Source: Henriciella sp. (GTDB lineage: Bacteria > Pseudomonadota > Alphaproteobacteria > Caulobacterales > Hyphomonadaceae). Taken from it: DNA of 64,000 nt. The notes beneath the pieces were generated by a model. It did not search any database. It had not been told where the DNA came from and was given only the letters and a program-made list of their open reading frames with translations. The stretch is taken from the NCBI RefSeq assembly GCF_029937755.1, contig NZ_JAPYPG010000003.1:62001-126000 (forward strand), read 5' to 3'. Positions 42,204 through 51,908 of this stretch are shown here, in pieces; within the stretch, counting starts at the first letter, position 1, and the number at the start of each line of letters is the position of its first letter. Position numbers and translations under genes: made by a program.

Positions 42204-43369
42204 GAGCCTGCCTCGATCGCGAATTCGCCCATGACGCGGTTACCGGTCTGGCGGGCTTCACCCAGCCGGACAGCGAGCCCCTTTTCTTCCAGTCGTCCGC
42301 CAATCTCATCGGCGTCACCATAACTGTCGAACACGACCATCGCCGTCAGCCGGCCGGAACCGGCATCATAGCGCAAGGACCGGACCTGCGCATTCGGGAC
42401 GGGCGCGATGGCATCGTAAAGCGCGGCAGACACCAGCGTCGGACGCAGCGAAGAGGCGGCAAGCTTCTGTTCCCGGCGCAGGCTCTCCATCGCCTCAGGC
42501 AAGCGGCCATTGGCCTCCGGCGCGACAGCCGCGACAAGCTCGTTTGTTTGCATACGGAGTTCAGTGGCCTGATTGTCCAGCGCGCGCGTCTCCAGCCATA
42601 CAGACCCCAGCCAAAGAACCGCGAGGGACGCCGCCAGGGCACCAACCGGCCGCCAGCGTGACAGTCCCTCAAGCTGGATCGGGCGGCGAATGCTGAAGTC
42701 ACCCTGACGAAGCGATACAAGGGTTGCGGCTGGCTTGTCCCTGTACCAGCCAGCGAGCTGGACGAGCCAGTCCGCCGCTCCGCCCGGCGCCTCTGCCGAA
42801 GCTTCTTTATCAAGCAGGTTTGCCAGTCGATGGCCTTGCACAAAATCCGGCGCTTCGGGCGCGAGAGAGCGGATCAGATCGTCCGGGGCCGTTGCATCCA
42901 GCGCGAAGACAGACTGGTCGCGCCGGAACAGGCACTCGCCCACACCTTCCACCGCAACGCGCCCCTCCGGCAGGCAGGCATGACTGGCAACGATGTCTGC
43001 GTCTGGCAGCCCCCATTCAGTCAGCAGCTCAACCCAGCGCCGCATGGCCTCCATGGACACGACCTGGACCTGACGCTGAGCCGCCTCCCCGGCCGGACCG
43101 AGGGCGGCATGCAGATGCTCGACCGGTTCAGCAAGGTCATCCTCCAGCGCGAACAGGGCGATGCGCCTGGCCTCAACAGGCTTGCGCGCCGCGATCTCTG
43201 CATGGTGAACCGTCGCCGCCGTTCCGGGGACAAAGGCGACAGCATCATCGCCCCGTCCGGACCGGCCTGCCGGGGGCGCTGTGTCCACGACCCAGTCCCC
43301 GCCGGAGCGCCAGGCGAACAGCGCGCCGTCGTCTTCCCGAACCGGGATGAGGATGAACAGATCCGCCAA
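42200..43369 (-). CDS. gspL: Type II secretion system protein L
   Basis: A 389-residue inner-membrane platform protein. The N-terminal cytoplasmic part (about 1-230) is the actin-like domain that binds the GspE ATPase, with FVPGTAATVHHAEIAARKPVEARRIALFALED-type sequence. A membrane helix follows near 236-256 (ALAASLAVLWLGSVW) and then a periplasmic ferredoxin-like domain. The N-terminal sequence is weakly conserved, so position in the operon supports the call. Confidence 0.85.
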   Translation of the reverse strand: MADLFILIPVREDDGALFAWRSGGDWVVDTAPPAGRSGRGDDAVAFVPGTAATVHHAEIAARKPVEARRIALFALEDDLAEPVEHLHAALGPAGEAAQRQVQVVSMEAMRRWVELLTEWGLPDADIVASHACLPEGRVAVEGVGECLFRRDQSVFALDATAPDDLIRSLAPEAPDFVQGHRLANLLDKEASAEAPGGAADWLVQLAGWYRDKPAATLVSLRQGDFSIRRPIQLEGLSRWRPVGALAASLAVLWLGSVWLETRALDNQATELRMQTNELVAAVAPEANGRLPEAMESLRREQKLAASSLRPTLVSAALYDAIAPVPNAQVRSLRYDAGSGRLTAMVVFDSYGDADEIGGRLEEKGLAVRLGEARQTGNRVMGEFAIEAGS

Positions 43370-43372
43370 GCC

Positions 43373-44368
43373 TTATCCTTTCCGTTCCCGCCGCACAGGT
43401 TTGACCGCGCCGGTCTCGTCCACGACCAGGAGCTGATCGTAGATCCTGCGCAGGCCGCGATACTCGATGATGGTTCTGACACCAATATGGCTGGAGGTCA
43501 CCGACAACATGTCGGTGCGCCGCAGCTCTGGAGATATCTGCGCCAAGGCCGGAGTGGCCATCATATCCTCGACACTCTCCCACCCACCTTGTGGACGCTG
43601 GAAGATCACGTCACGGGCCGCTTCGCTCGTCAGCGCGCCCGACATCGCCAGCGACAGAAGCGGCGCCTGTGCCTCACCCAGCGTATTGATGTTGAAGGCC
43701 TGCTGATCTTCGTCCGGGTAGGCGCAGACAATGGGCCTCAGCTGCTCAACGAGACTCGGGTCGAAATACCGTATGGCGTAAAGCTCGCTCAGATTTTCGA
43801 TCGGCTGGCCCGATGTCCGGTAAGGGGGCGTCAGGCTGCTATAATAGCTGTCTTCTGCTCCACCCAGTTCCGGGGAGAGGTCAGCATCCATCCAGTCCAC
43901 CAGCGTCGCTGTGGCAACGTCAGCGTCGACGCCGTCGATGTCTGCAGCTTCAAGCAATGCTATGAAGTCCTTGCGCGCTGCCGGCTCCTCTCCGGTGTCC
44001 TCACGCCCCGGGGACGGTGACTGGCGGAGTGAATTGATGTTGAAGCAATTGCTCGCCTCACGGCCAGTGAGGGAGAGGACACCCCCCTCAATTTCGAACG
44101 CCATAGGCTGTGCCAGCATCGGCATGCCGGCAAACAGCTTCGCGCCGGATTCCGAGACAAGCTGGTCGACGGTCACCTGGGCAAATGCCCCTGCCCCTTT
44201 GGCGAACCAGTCGGCCTGCGCACTCGCATCAAGCGCCTTGGCGCGGTTGGTGCTCGCGAGAACTGCCGAGGAGAGCATGATCGCGACAGCCGACATGGCC
44301 GCGACAATCATCAGCACCGTGACGAGCGCAACACCCTCCTGGTTGCGGCAGGAAGTGGGGACACTCAT
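43373..44368 (-). CDS. gspK: Type II secretion system minor pseudopilin K
   Basis: A 331-residue minor pseudopilin. The start at 44368 overlaps the gspJ stop as ATGA and gives a prepilin leader ending QEG, then VALVTVLMIVAAMSAVAIML; the usual Glu5 is replaced, as is normal for GspK. The large globular domain contains the helix-hairpin-helix-like segments of the family (FNINTLGEAQAPLLSLAMSG). GspK caps the pseudopilus tip with GspI and GspJ. Confidence 0.9.
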   Translation of the reverse strand: MSVPTSCRNQEGVALVTVLMIVAAMSAVAIMLSSAVLASTNRAKALDASAQADWFAKGAGAFAQVTVDQLVSESGAKLFAGMPMLAQPMAFEIEGGVLSLTGREASNCFNINSLRQSPSPGREDTGEEPAARKDFIALLEAADIDGVDADVATATLVDWMDADLSPELGGAEDSYYSSLTPPYRTSGQPIENLSELYAIRYFDPSLVEQLRPIVCAYPDEDQQAFNINTLGEAQAPLLSLAMSGALTSEAARDVIFQRPQGGWESVEDMMATPALAQISPELRRTDMLSVTSSHIGVRTIIEYRGLRRIYDQLLVVDETGAVKPVRRERKG

Positions 44369-45000
44369 GAGCCACTCCCCGTTTGGGATGCAAGCACCAG
44401 GACACGGTCGTCCTCGAAACGGATCTGCATTTCCACCAATTCGGGCAGGACATTGTCTGGCGGCGTCGGCGTGCCTTCCCAATAGGTCGAGGTTTCATTG
44501 CCTTTCCAGAAGGTCATCTCGATATCGGCTATGCCGGTCAGCAATATCCGCTTCGCGGTTGGCGTCGAGACCGTTGCATCGGGACGCAACCAGGCCGTGC
44601 GCACAAGCTCACCTTCGGGTGTCAGGTCATAGCGAACCGGTTGGAGGTCGCTGCGCGGTGCCATGCCGCCAGGGTTCATCCAGCCAGAGCGCACAAGCTG
44701 GAAAAGCGCATCGGTCCGGTTGGTTTCGCCCCCGACCAGCGTCATCGCGCCATCATAACCTTCCGGCGGCTCCACACCGCGCGTAACGGCGGCCTCGAAA
44801 TCACTGCGGATGAAGGCCTGCGCGATGTCGAGCTGGCGGATCACCGCCTCCCGCTCCCTCAACTGCTCGCCGGAGGCCGTCCCCCGCAGCAGGAGGTTTC
44901 CACCGGCAACCGCCAGAATGGACAGGATGAAAAGCGCAACCAGCATCTCGGCCAGCGTGAAGCCCTTCTGCGGGCAAGTGTTGGCACACGCCCGGCTCAT
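44365..45000 (-). CDS. gspJ: Type II secretion system minor pseudopilin J
   Basis: A 211-residue minor pseudopilin. The prepilin cleavage site is CPQKG-FTLAEMLVALFILSI, with Glu at position +5. REAVIRQLDIAQAFIRSDFEAA and the C-terminal LPELVEMQIRFED match GspJ. It overlaps gspI and gspK by four bases each. Processing needs a GspO/PilD peptidase that is not encoded in this window. Confidence 0.92.
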   Translation of the reverse strand: MSRACANTCPQKGFTLAEMLVALFILSILAVAGGNLLLRGTASGEQLREREAVIRQLDIAQAFIRSDFEAAVTRGVEPPEGYDGAMTLVGGETNRTDALFQLVRSGWMNPGGMAPRSDLQPVRYDLTPEGELVRTAWLRPDATVSTPTAKRILLTGIADIEMTFWKGNETSTYWEGTPTPPDNVLPELVEMQIRFEDDRVLVLASQTGSGS

Positions 45001-45386
45001 GAGGTCTGGCCTTTCAGGGTCGTTAGCCGGGCGAGCTCCTGCTGGCGTCCGGATTGGCTCACACGGACTTCCAGCCGGAACAGGCTGTCGCGCTCGGTCG
45101 GAAAGACGGTAAGCGTCCAGTCATAGGCCCGGCCCATCTGGGCTTCACTGCCCGACGTCTGGCCTACCTGCACAGGGTCGCTGTCCGCCATCGCGCGCGA
45201 CAGGACGTTCTCAGCTGTTGTCCTGGCCAGCAATCGTGACTCCAGCCGGGCGGTATTCTGCAGCGCATCAGACGAGAGCTGCATCAGCGGCACGGCAGCC
45301 AGCGCCAGGATACCCAGCGCGGCGACGGTCTCCACAAGGCTGAAGCCCTGGGCGCGGTGTCGTGTATGGCTAGCCCGTCCGGCCAA
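44997..45386 (-). CDS. gspI: Type II secretion system minor pseudopilin I
   Basis: A 129-residue minor pseudopilin with cleavage site HRAQG-FSLVETVAALGILALA. The NTARLESRLLARTTAENVL segment is the conserved GspI helix. It nucleates the pseudopilus tip with GspJ and GspK. Its start overlaps the end of gspH by 17 bases. Confidence 0.92.
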   Translation of the reverse strand: MAGRASHTRHRAQGFSLVETVAALGILALAAVPLMQLSSDALQNTARLESRLLARTTAENVLSRAMADSDPVQVGQTSGSEAQMGRAYDWTLTVFPTERDSLFRLEVRVSQSGRQQELARLTTLKGQTS

Positions 45387-45852
45387 GGCTCACCTCACCA
45401 CCGGGATTGATCAACAGGGTCTTCTGGAAGGCGCCATAGGAGACGATCAGATTGGCCGGTTCGGTCACGCCAAGCGGGTCGAAGACCAGCATGCGGCCTC
45501 CATGATCTTCTGGCGCACGGCTCTCGTCAGGACGAACCAGCTGCACCGAAACGCCATCCGGCAGTTCGAGCACGTTACGCCGGGTGGCCTGCCACTCATA
45601 TCCGTCCCAGCGTAGCAGCGTCACCGCCCCATCAGTCGCCCGGAGTGCGAGGGTGTCGCCCGTCAGGATGGCCTGGTCCTGAATATCCCGGACCGCCTGA
45701 CCCAGTTCGCGCACGGCCTTCTCGCGCGGGCTTTCCCGCTCCGGGATGGTCATCACGGCGACGCCTGCAACCAGACCGACGATGAAGACGACAATCATCA
45801 CCTCGACCAGCGTCATGCCGGCCTGTCTTGAAAGAGAGGCGTGCCGCGTCAT
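45370..45852 (-). CDS. gspH: Type II secretion system minor pseudopilin H
   Basis: A 160-residue pseudopilin. The start at 45852 gives the leader MTRHASLSRQAG and the cleavage site G-MTLVEVMIVVFIVGLVAG; the frame stays open another 94 codons antisense-like into gspG coding and was not used. REKAVRELGQAVRDIQDQAILTGDTLAL is the typical GspH helix. It follows gspG by 7 bases. Confidence 0.9.
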   Translation of the reverse strand: MTRHASLSRQAGMTLVEVMIVVFIVGLVAGVAVMTIPERESPREKAVRELGQAVRDIQDQAILTGDTLALRATDGAVTLLRWDGYEWQATRRNVLELPDGVSVQLVRPDESRAPEDHGGRMLVFDPLGVTEPANLIVSYGAFQKTLLINPGGEVSLGRTG

Positions 45853-45859
45853 GCCGTTC

Positions 45860-46312
45860 CTAGTTCCAGTTCCCGATATCGGCATTCTCTTCTTCGCCGC
45901 CGGGCTCCCCATCGGCCCCGAGCGAGTAGAGATCATACGCCTTGTCGGAACGCTCGGCCGGGCGGCGATAGACGAAGGGACGGCCCCAAGGGTCGAGCGG
46001 CACCTTGTTGATATATCCGCCTTTCCGGTAAGAGCCCGCCGTATTTCCACGAGCCGGCTTTGTGACCAGCGCATCGAGCCCCTGCTCCGTGGTCGGATAA
46101 TCATACATGTCGAGGCTGTACTGCTCGAGCGCATTGGTAAGTGCGGAGACGTTGGTGCGCGCGGTCTTCAGCTGCGCATCGGTACGTGCGCCGAGCACGT
46201 TGAAAAGCACGACGGTCGACAGAAGGCCGATAATGAAAATCACCACCATGATCTCCGTCAGGGTGAACCCGGCTTCCTTTGAGCGTGTCGGGACAGGTTT
46301 GCGTGTCTTCAT
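45860..46312 (-). CDS. gspG: Type II secretion system major pseudopilin G
   Basis: A 150-residue major pseudopilin, the main subunit of the pseudopilus piston. The cleavage site is SKEAG-FTLTEIMVVIFIIGLLS. The family's conserved LDMYDYPTTEQGLDALV, DPWGRPFVYRRPAE and the C-terminal calcium-binding SLGADGEPGGEEENADIGNW are all present. It sits 12 bases after gspF. Confidence 0.96.
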   Translation of the reverse strand: MKTRKPVPTRSKEAGFTLTEIMVVIFIIGLLSTVVLFNVLGARTDAQLKTARTNVSALTNALEQYSLDMYDYPTTEQGLDALVTKPARGNTAGSYRKGGYINKVPLDPWGRPFVYRRPAERSDKAYDLYSLGADGEPGGEEENADIGNWN

Positions 46313-46324
46313 CGGGGTTTCCTC

Positions 46325-47539
46325 CTAACCGATGGCAAGTGTGTTGATCTGCAGGATGGGCAGCATGATGGACAGGACAATCAGCGCCACGATACCGGCG
46401 AGGACAACGATCATGATCGGCTCCAGCAGGCCGAGCGCGACGGTCGCCGCATTGTCGAATTCGTCTTCAAGATAGTTGGCGGCGCGCTCCATCATGCCGG
46501 CGAGGTCTCCGCCGCGCTCACCGCTGGCGACCATGTGCATCAGCATGGGCGGGAAAACCGCTTCGGCGCGCATGGCACGGGCAAGCGTCGACCCTTCCTC
46601 CACCTTGCGGCGGACAGTCGTCACGGCCTTGCGGAAGACGGCATTCGACATGGAATTTCTGGCCGCGCCAAGGCATTCGGGCACGGGGGCCCCACTGGCC
46701 GAGAGCGTCGCGAAAGTGCGGGCGAAGGCCGCGGCTGCAACGCCGCGCGAGAGCTTTCCGATGACTGGCAATGACAGGATGAACCGGTCACGCGCTTCTC
46801 GTGCGGCCGGGGTCTGGAACAGCCGGCGCAACGCCCACCCCGCGGCAAAGATCGCGATCAAGAGGACCACCCCCCATTGCCGGATGAAGGTTGATACAGC
46901 GATGACCGCGTCGGTGAGCCAAGGCAGGTCCTGGCCGAGCGTATCGAACTGTTCGACAATCGCCGGCACGACGAAGATCATCAGCAGCGTCACGACGAGA
47001 AGCGCAATCACACTCAGCACGATCGGATAGATCAGGGCGGAGAGAATCTTGTTCTTCATCTTCCTCGATTTCTCGAGGTGGGTGGCGAGCCGTTCCAGAA
47101 CTTCATCGAGACGGCCGGAGGACTGGCCAGCAGAAACCACCGCCCGATAAAAAGCCGGGAAGGCTTTCGGGGCGCTGTTCAACGCTTCAGAGACCGAATA
47201 GCCGTCGGTGATCGACGAGCGCACGCCCATGAAGACCTTGCGCGTCGAGGGCTTCTCGGCTTCGGCGGCGACCGATCCGATCGCTTCCTCAACCGGCGTG
47301 CCGGCTTTCACGAGTAGCGCCAGCTGGCGCGTCGCCACGACGAGATCGCCCCCCGGCAGCTTCTGGTCATGGCCGCTGACCGCACTTGCCGACCGGCCCT
47401 TGCGGCTCTCGCTGACATCAAGCGGAGAAAGCTGGCGCAGGCGCAGTTCCTTGCGGGCCGCACGCGGGGAATCGGCGGTGATCACACCGGAGGTGCGTTT
47501 CCCGTCAGCAGCCAGCGCCTGATAGTCGTAGACGGCCAT
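46325..47539 (-). CDS. gspF: Type II secretion system inner-membrane protein F
   Basis: A 404-residue polytopic membrane protein with two repeated GspF domains. The N-terminal MAVYDYQALAADGKRTSGVI and DLVVATRQLALLVKAGTPVEEAI, the SGRLDEVLERLATHLEKSRKMKNKI segment, and the second-domain ARTFATLSASGAPVPECLG and VASGERGGDLAGMMERAANY are diagnostic. Three membrane helices are visible. It connects the GspE ATPase to pseudopilus assembly. Confidence 0.95.
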   Translation of the reverse strand: MAVYDYQALAADGKRTSGVITADSPRAARKELRLRQLSPLDVSESRKGRSASAVSGHDQKLPGGDLVVATRQLALLVKAGTPVEEAIGSVAAEAEKPSTRKVFMGVRSSITDGYSVSEALNSAPKAFPAFYRAVVSAGQSSGRLDEVLERLATHLEKSRKMKNKILSALIYPIVLSVIALLVVTLLMIFVVPAIVEQFDTLGQDLPWLTDAVIAVSTFIRQWGVVLLIAIFAAGWALRRLFQTPAAREARDRFILSLPVIGKLSRGVAAAAFARTFATLSASGAPVPECLGAARNSMSNAVFRKAVTTVRRKVEEGSTLARAMRAEAVFPPMLMHMVASGERGGDLAGMMERAANYLEDEFDNAATVALGLLEPIMIVVLAGIVALIVLSIMLPILQINTLAIG

Positions 47540-47541
47540 TG

Positions 47542-49032
47542 CTAGCTCTCATCCTTGCGGCAGACTCGCAGGACTTCCTCGACGCTGGTCTGGCCGGCGA
47601 CCACATAGCGGCGTGCATTGCGGAACAGCGTATCGTGTCCAGCGAAGGCGCGGGCTTCGAGGTCGTCCTCGGACACATCCTCACGAATGAGTTGGCGCAC
47701 CTCCTGGTCGACGACCAGAAGCTCATAGACGCCGAGGCGGCCCTCATAGCCGGTCTGGGCGCAGGCCATGCAGCCTTGCGGGCGGTAGAATTCATGGTGT
47801 TCTTCAAGCGGCACGCCGAACATCGCCTTCTCGTCGGCCGTTGCCTCGTGTGGCACCTTGCAATGGTCGCAGAGCTTTCGCACGAGCCGCTGGGCGAGCA
47901 CAGCGCGCATGGTCGCCGCGAGCACATAGGGCTCGATCCCCATATCGCGCAGGCGCTGGATCGCCCCGGCGGCACTATTGGTATGCACGGTGGAGAGTGC
48001 CGGGCGGCCGGTCGATGAGAACTCGAAGGCCACCTTGGCGGTTTCGAGGTCGCGGATCTCGCCGACCATAACCACGTCCGGGTCGTGTCGCAGAATCGCA
48101 CGCAGCGTGGCGGCGAAGGTCAGCCCGACCTTGTGGTGCATCTGCGTCTGGCTGATGCCTTCCAGGCCATATTCGATCGGGTCTTCCAGCGTCATGACGT
48201 TTCGCTGGCCATTGTTGAGCACAGACAGTGCCGAATACAGCGTCGTGGTCTTGCCCGAACCGGTGGGGCCAGTCACCAGCGTGATCCCGTTCGGCTGGGC
48301 GAGCACCGACCGGAAACGTCTGAGCGTTTCTTCGTCCATGCCAAGTTCGTCGAGCCCGAGCAGCGCATTGCGCGTGTCGAGCAGGCGCATGGTGACCCGT
48401 TCGCCATAGCGCGATGGCAGCGTGGAGACGCGGACATCAATGGATCGTCCACCAATGGAAAGTGAAATCCGGCCGTCCTGCGGGATGCGTTTTTCCGCGA
48501 TATCGAGCCGCGCCATCACCTTCACCCGGCTGGTCAGCGGAGCGGCGAGACGGCGAGACGGCGTCAGCACTTCCTGCAGCACGCCGTCGATCCGGTAGCG
48601 TACCGACAGCGTATCTTCATGCGGCTCAATATGAATATCCGACGCGCGCCGCTTCACAGCTTCATAGATGAGGCCATTGATCAGGCGAACGACCGGCGCA
48701 TCATCATCACCGTCTAGCAGGTCTGCGGTCTGCGGGATGTCATCAATGAGCGACATGAGATCGCCCTCGCCATCCATGGCCGCTTCCGTTTCACCGCCAT
48801 CAATCGCGGCGCGGGCATAGTGTTCGGACAATTCCCGCTCAAACCGGGCTGGATCGAGCGGCTGGAAGCTCAGCGGGCGACCGATGGCGCGGCGCGCCTC
48901 GAGAATGGCGACAGGGTCGGCGCCCGCGCGGACGCCGAGCTCGACGGTCTCGCCATCCCTCGACAGCACGACCAGGCCCTTGTCGCGTGCAAAGGCATAG
49001 GTCAGCGTCCGTCCTGTCTCTGCCTCACTCAT
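47542..49032 (-). CDS. gspE: Type II secretion system ATPase E
   Basis: A 496-residue secretion ATPase. Walker A is GPTGSGKTTTLYS near residue 255, the Walker B region is HDPDVVMVGEIRDLETA, and a tetracysteine zinc site is formed by CDHC and CMAC (roughly residues 390-430). The Asp box SDIHIEPHED and the His box STVHTNSAAGAIQRL are intact. It powers pseudopilus assembly from the cytoplasm. It is 2 bases from gspF and 35 from gspD. Confidence 0.97.
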   Translation of the reverse strand: MSEAETGRTLTYAFARDKGLVVLSRDGETVELGVRAGADPVAILEARRAIGRPLSFQPLDPARFERELSEHYARAAIDGGETEAAMDGEGDLMSLIDDIPQTADLLDGDDDAPVVRLINGLIYEAVKRRASDIHIEPHEDTLSVRYRIDGVLQEVLTPSRRLAAPLTSRVKVMARLDIAEKRIPQDGRISLSIGGRSIDVRVSTLPSRYGERVTMRLLDTRNALLGLDELGMDEETLRRFRSVLAQPNGITLVTGPTGSGKTTTLYSALSVLNNGQRNVMTLEDPIEYGLEGISQTQMHHKVGLTFAATLRAILRHDPDVVMVGEIRDLETAKVAFEFSSTGRPALSTVHTNSAAGAIQRLRDMGIEPYVLAATMRAVLAQRLVRKLCDHCKVPHEATADEKAMFGVPLEEHHEFYRPQGCMACAQTGYEGRLGVYELLVVDQEVRQLIREDVSEDDLEARAFAGHDTLFRNARRYVVAGQTSVEEVLRVCRKDES

Positions 49033-49067
49033 TCATGCCACCATCGCTGCAGTCATGGCTGCAAGCC

Positions 49068-51017
49068 CTACTGGTCCTGCGGCACAGGCGGTTCGCTCAA
49101 CACCTGCCCCAGGAACTCGTCCAAGGATACGTTCACCTCGTCTTCGCGCAACAATTCCTGCGCGCGGATATAGTTGTAGCTACGGGCCGTCACGCGCGCT
49201 GCATCCTCGCGGTCGCGCACGATGGTCGGCTTGATGAAAACCATCAGATTGGTGCGCGTGCCGCCCCGGCCTTCCGACTTGAACAGGTTCCCGGCCACCG
49301 GAATGTCGCCCAGGAACGGCACTTTGGAACTCTGCTTGGATTCCGTCTGCTCAATCAGGCCGCCCAGCACGATGATTTCGCCATCGTCGGCAAGCACGCT
49401 GGTCGAGATGTTCCGGGTGTTCAGGATCAGGTCCGGTGAAACATTACCAACCTGGCCGAACACGCTGGAAACTTCCTGGAAGATGTCGAGGCGGATCGTG
49501 TCGTCCGAGGAGATGCGCGGTGTGACTTCGAGCTTCACACCGACCTCTTCACGCTGAACGGTTCGGAAAGGGTTGGAATTGTCCGATCCCAGAACCTCAC
49601 CCGATGTCAGCGGGACATTCTGGCCGACGAGGAGGGAAGAGGTGCCATTGTCGAGGGTCATGTTGAACGGTTTCGACAGGACGCGGGAATTGGTGTCTTC
49701 CTCAACTGCGTTGATGACCGCACCGAACAGCGTATCGCCGCTCTGGCCGCCGATTCCCAGCAGTGTGCCATTGACCCCGAGCAGGGAGCTGATGGCCGCC
49801 TGCTGGAAGGGATTGCTGCCATCACTCTCGCCGTCACCGAAGATATCTTCATTGATGAGGGCGCCAGCAAGCGCCAGGAGGTTCGGCGCGGACCGCGAAA
49901 AATTCGTGCCGACGAGCGGCGTTGTGGAATCGCCTTGCCCGGCGAGCAGGAACTGGACCCCGAGTTCGCGCGCGGTGTCATCCGACATCTCGACAATGAT
50001 CGCCTCGACAAGCACTTGCGCACGGCGCTGGTCCAGCGCATCGACCACGCGCTGCATGGCAAGCAGCGTATCAGGCTGGGCGCTGATGATCAGGGAGTTT
50101 GATTCCGCGTGGTGGGCGATCGTCGCGCGCGGTGCGGTCGTCTCGGCCGGTCCGGTCTGCTCGGCCATCGTGGCGGCGAGCTTTTCAAGCACCGGAAGGA
50201 TTTCCTCTGCCTTGGCGTTGTTGAGCTGCATGACGCGAAGATTGTCGCGTGTCGGCTCTTCCGCATCGAGGTCGGAGGCAACCTTGAGGGCGCGGGTCAC
50301 CAGCGCATTATCGCCGCGCACGACAATGGAATTGCTCGTCGGCGAGGAGGACACTTCGAAATTCGGAACGGGATTGCCGTCACGCGTGCCCAGCAGGTCG
50401 GTCAGCAGCTGCGCCATTTCCCGCGACGGGACGCTCTTGAGCGCAAGCGACCGCACATCCGAGCTGTCGTCCTCATCAAGTTCCGCGATGATGTTGCGGA
50501 TACGCGGCATGTTGGACGCATAGTCGACGACGACCACGGAATTGGACCGCGAATTGGCGACAACCTGCCCCTGCGCATCGACCAGTGGCTTCACCATCTG
50601 GGCCGCTTCGACCGCCCCGAACGTTTCGAGCCTGAAGACCTGGGTGATGAACGTGTTCGGACCGGTATTCGCAACGCCGGCTTCACCGACCGCGAGCTGC
50701 TCTGGCACGATGCGGTAAACACCCTTCCCTGCAGGGATCGCCGCAAAGCCATGCACCCGCAGCGTCGACAGGAAAACCTGAAAGACCTCGTCAGTCGTCA
50801 TCGGGGCCTGCGACAGAACCGTCACGCGCGTGCGCGCCACATCCGGATGCAGGATGAAGGTATAACCGGTGATGATCGAGACATCGTCAATCAGCGCTGT
50901 GATCTCGACGTCGTCGAGGCTCAACACATGGCGTGCCGATTGCGGTGACTGCATTTCCGCATGCGTTGCCGGCGCAGCAAACGCCAGGACAGCCAGAGCG
51001 GTCATAAAATGCTTCAT
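49068..51017 (-). CDS. gspD: Type II secretion system secretin D
   Basis: A 649-residue outer-membrane secretin with a signal peptide (ending THA-EM). The N0 domain begins HVLSLDDVEITALIDDVSIITG; N1-N3 repeats follow (VFRLETFGAVEAAQMVKPLV, LALKSVPSREMAQLLTDLL, VMQLNNAKAEEILPVLEKL). The secretin core has QVLVEAIIVEMSDD, VPLTSGEV and VPFLGDIPVAGNLFKS. No C-terminal pilotin-binding S-domain is obvious. It forms the exit channel for folded substrates. Confidence 0.97.
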   Translation of the reverse strand: MKHFMTALAVLAFAAPATHAEMQSPQSARHVLSLDDVEITALIDDVSIITGYTFILHPDVARTRVTVLSQAPMTTDEVFQVFLSTLRVHGFAAIPAGKGVYRIVPEQLAVGEAGVANTGPNTFITQVFRLETFGAVEAAQMVKPLVDAQGQVVANSRSNSVVVVDYASNMPRIRNIIAELDEDDSSDVRSLALKSVPSREMAQLLTDLLGTRDGNPVPNFEVSSSPTSNSIVVRGDNALVTRALKVASDLDAEEPTRDNLRVMQLNNAKAEEILPVLEKLAATMAEQTGPAETTAPRATIAHHAESNSLIISAQPDTLLAMQRVVDALDQRRAQVLVEAIIVEMSDDTARELGVQFLLAGQGDSTTPLVGTNFSRSAPNLLALAGALINEDIFGDGESDGSNPFQQAAISSLLGVNGTLLGIGGQSGDTLFGAVINAVEEDTNSRVLSKPFNMTLDNGTSSLLVGQNVPLTSGEVLGSDNSNPFRTVQREEVGVKLEVTPRISSDDTIRLDIFQEVSSVFGQVGNVSPDLILNTRNISTSVLADDGEIIVLGGLIEQTESKQSSKVPFLGDIPVAGNLFKSEGRGGTRTNLMVFIKPTIVRDREDAARVTARSYNYIRAQELLREDEVNVSLDEFLGQVLSEPPVPQDQ

Positions 51018-51874
51018 TACTCTCGCTCCTCCTCGAAGCGGATTTCGATGGTGCGGGTCTCGCCTGACCGCTGGAGATCAAGTGTCGCCACCCCGCCAGC
51101 CTCGAGTTCTGTGGACAAGGCCGACAGGTCTGTTTCTGATACGCTCACGCCGTTTACGTTCAAAAGCTGGTCTCCAGGTTCAAGGCCAGCTGCACGCATG
51201 AGACTGCCATCTCCCTTTGGCCGCAAAACCAGGCTGGAGACCACGTCGTTTCTCATCCGCGGCTCAGCATCGATGCCGGCAAGCAATGTCCGCGCCGACA
51301 GACCCGGTTCAAACAGGGACGGGCTTTCGCTGGTCACGCGGCCAGCTTCATTCCGCGCGGTCGCTGGATCGCCGATGACAGACAGCCCCGCGTCGCGGCC
51401 GCTGCGCATGATCGTCTCTTCCCGGCCATCCCGGGTGATGATTGCCCGGTCTGAGAGCACGCGGTCGAGCATGACCCCAGGCAGGATTTCCTCGCCTGGC
51501 TCATAGCGGGTGGCCGTGTTGTCGGGGGTGATGATGGTCGCCGACGACGTGCCACTGTCGCCAGTCGACATGAAAAGGGCAACGAGCTTGAGATTGAGAT
51601 CGGTCTCCGGAGCATCGGGAACGGCTTCTGAAGCCCCCTCCCCCACTTCGAACGGGTTCTCTTTCAGGAGCAGGCTGATATCCGCCCGCACATCACTGAC
51701 AGACCTCTGCCCGACCGGCGTTGGCAGCGGCCGCGGGGTCAGCGTCGACACAGCATCGCCGGGGGCAACAAGCAGCCAGCAGATGCGCGCGACGAGATAT
51801 GCGACCGCGATCAGCAACACGAATTGCGTGCCGATGCGTGCCGTTTCGACAAGTCTGGGGTCCATCACCCTCAT
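51017..51874 (-). CDS. gspC: Type II secretion system protein C
   Basis: A 285-residue inner-membrane protein: a short cytoplasmic start, one helix (about 14-32), a Pro-rich linker (TPRPLPTPV), the HR domain (FMSTGDSGTSSATIITPDNTA, YEPGEEILPGVMLDRVLSDRAIITRDGREE) and a C-terminal PDZ-like domain (LRPKGDGSLMRAAGLEPGDQLLNVNGVSVSE). GspC links the platform to GspD N0. It is the first gsp gene and shares one base with gspD. The sequence before it contains a strong hairpin. Confidence 0.9.
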   Translation of the reverse strand: MRVMDPRLVETARIGTQFVLLIAVAYLVARICWLLVAPGDAVSTLTPRPLPTPVGQRSVSDVRADISLLLKENPFEVGEGASEAVPDAPETDLNLKLVALFMSTGDSGTSSATIITPDNTATRYEPGEEILPGVMLDRVLSDRAIITRDGREETIMRSGRDAGLSVIGDPATARNEAGRVTSESPSLFEPGLSARTLLAGIDAEPRMRNDVVSSLVLRPKGDGSLMRAAGLEPGDQLLNVNGVSVSETDLSALSTELEAGGVATLDLQRSGETRTIEIRFEEERE

Positions 51875-51908
51875 TAAAGTCTACCCGTTTCCCCTCTGGG
51901 GATAGAAT

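Noticed and set aside
42830-44020. 396-codon plus-strand ORF
   Set aside because: Antisense to gspL and gspK, which are supported by operon order and motifs.
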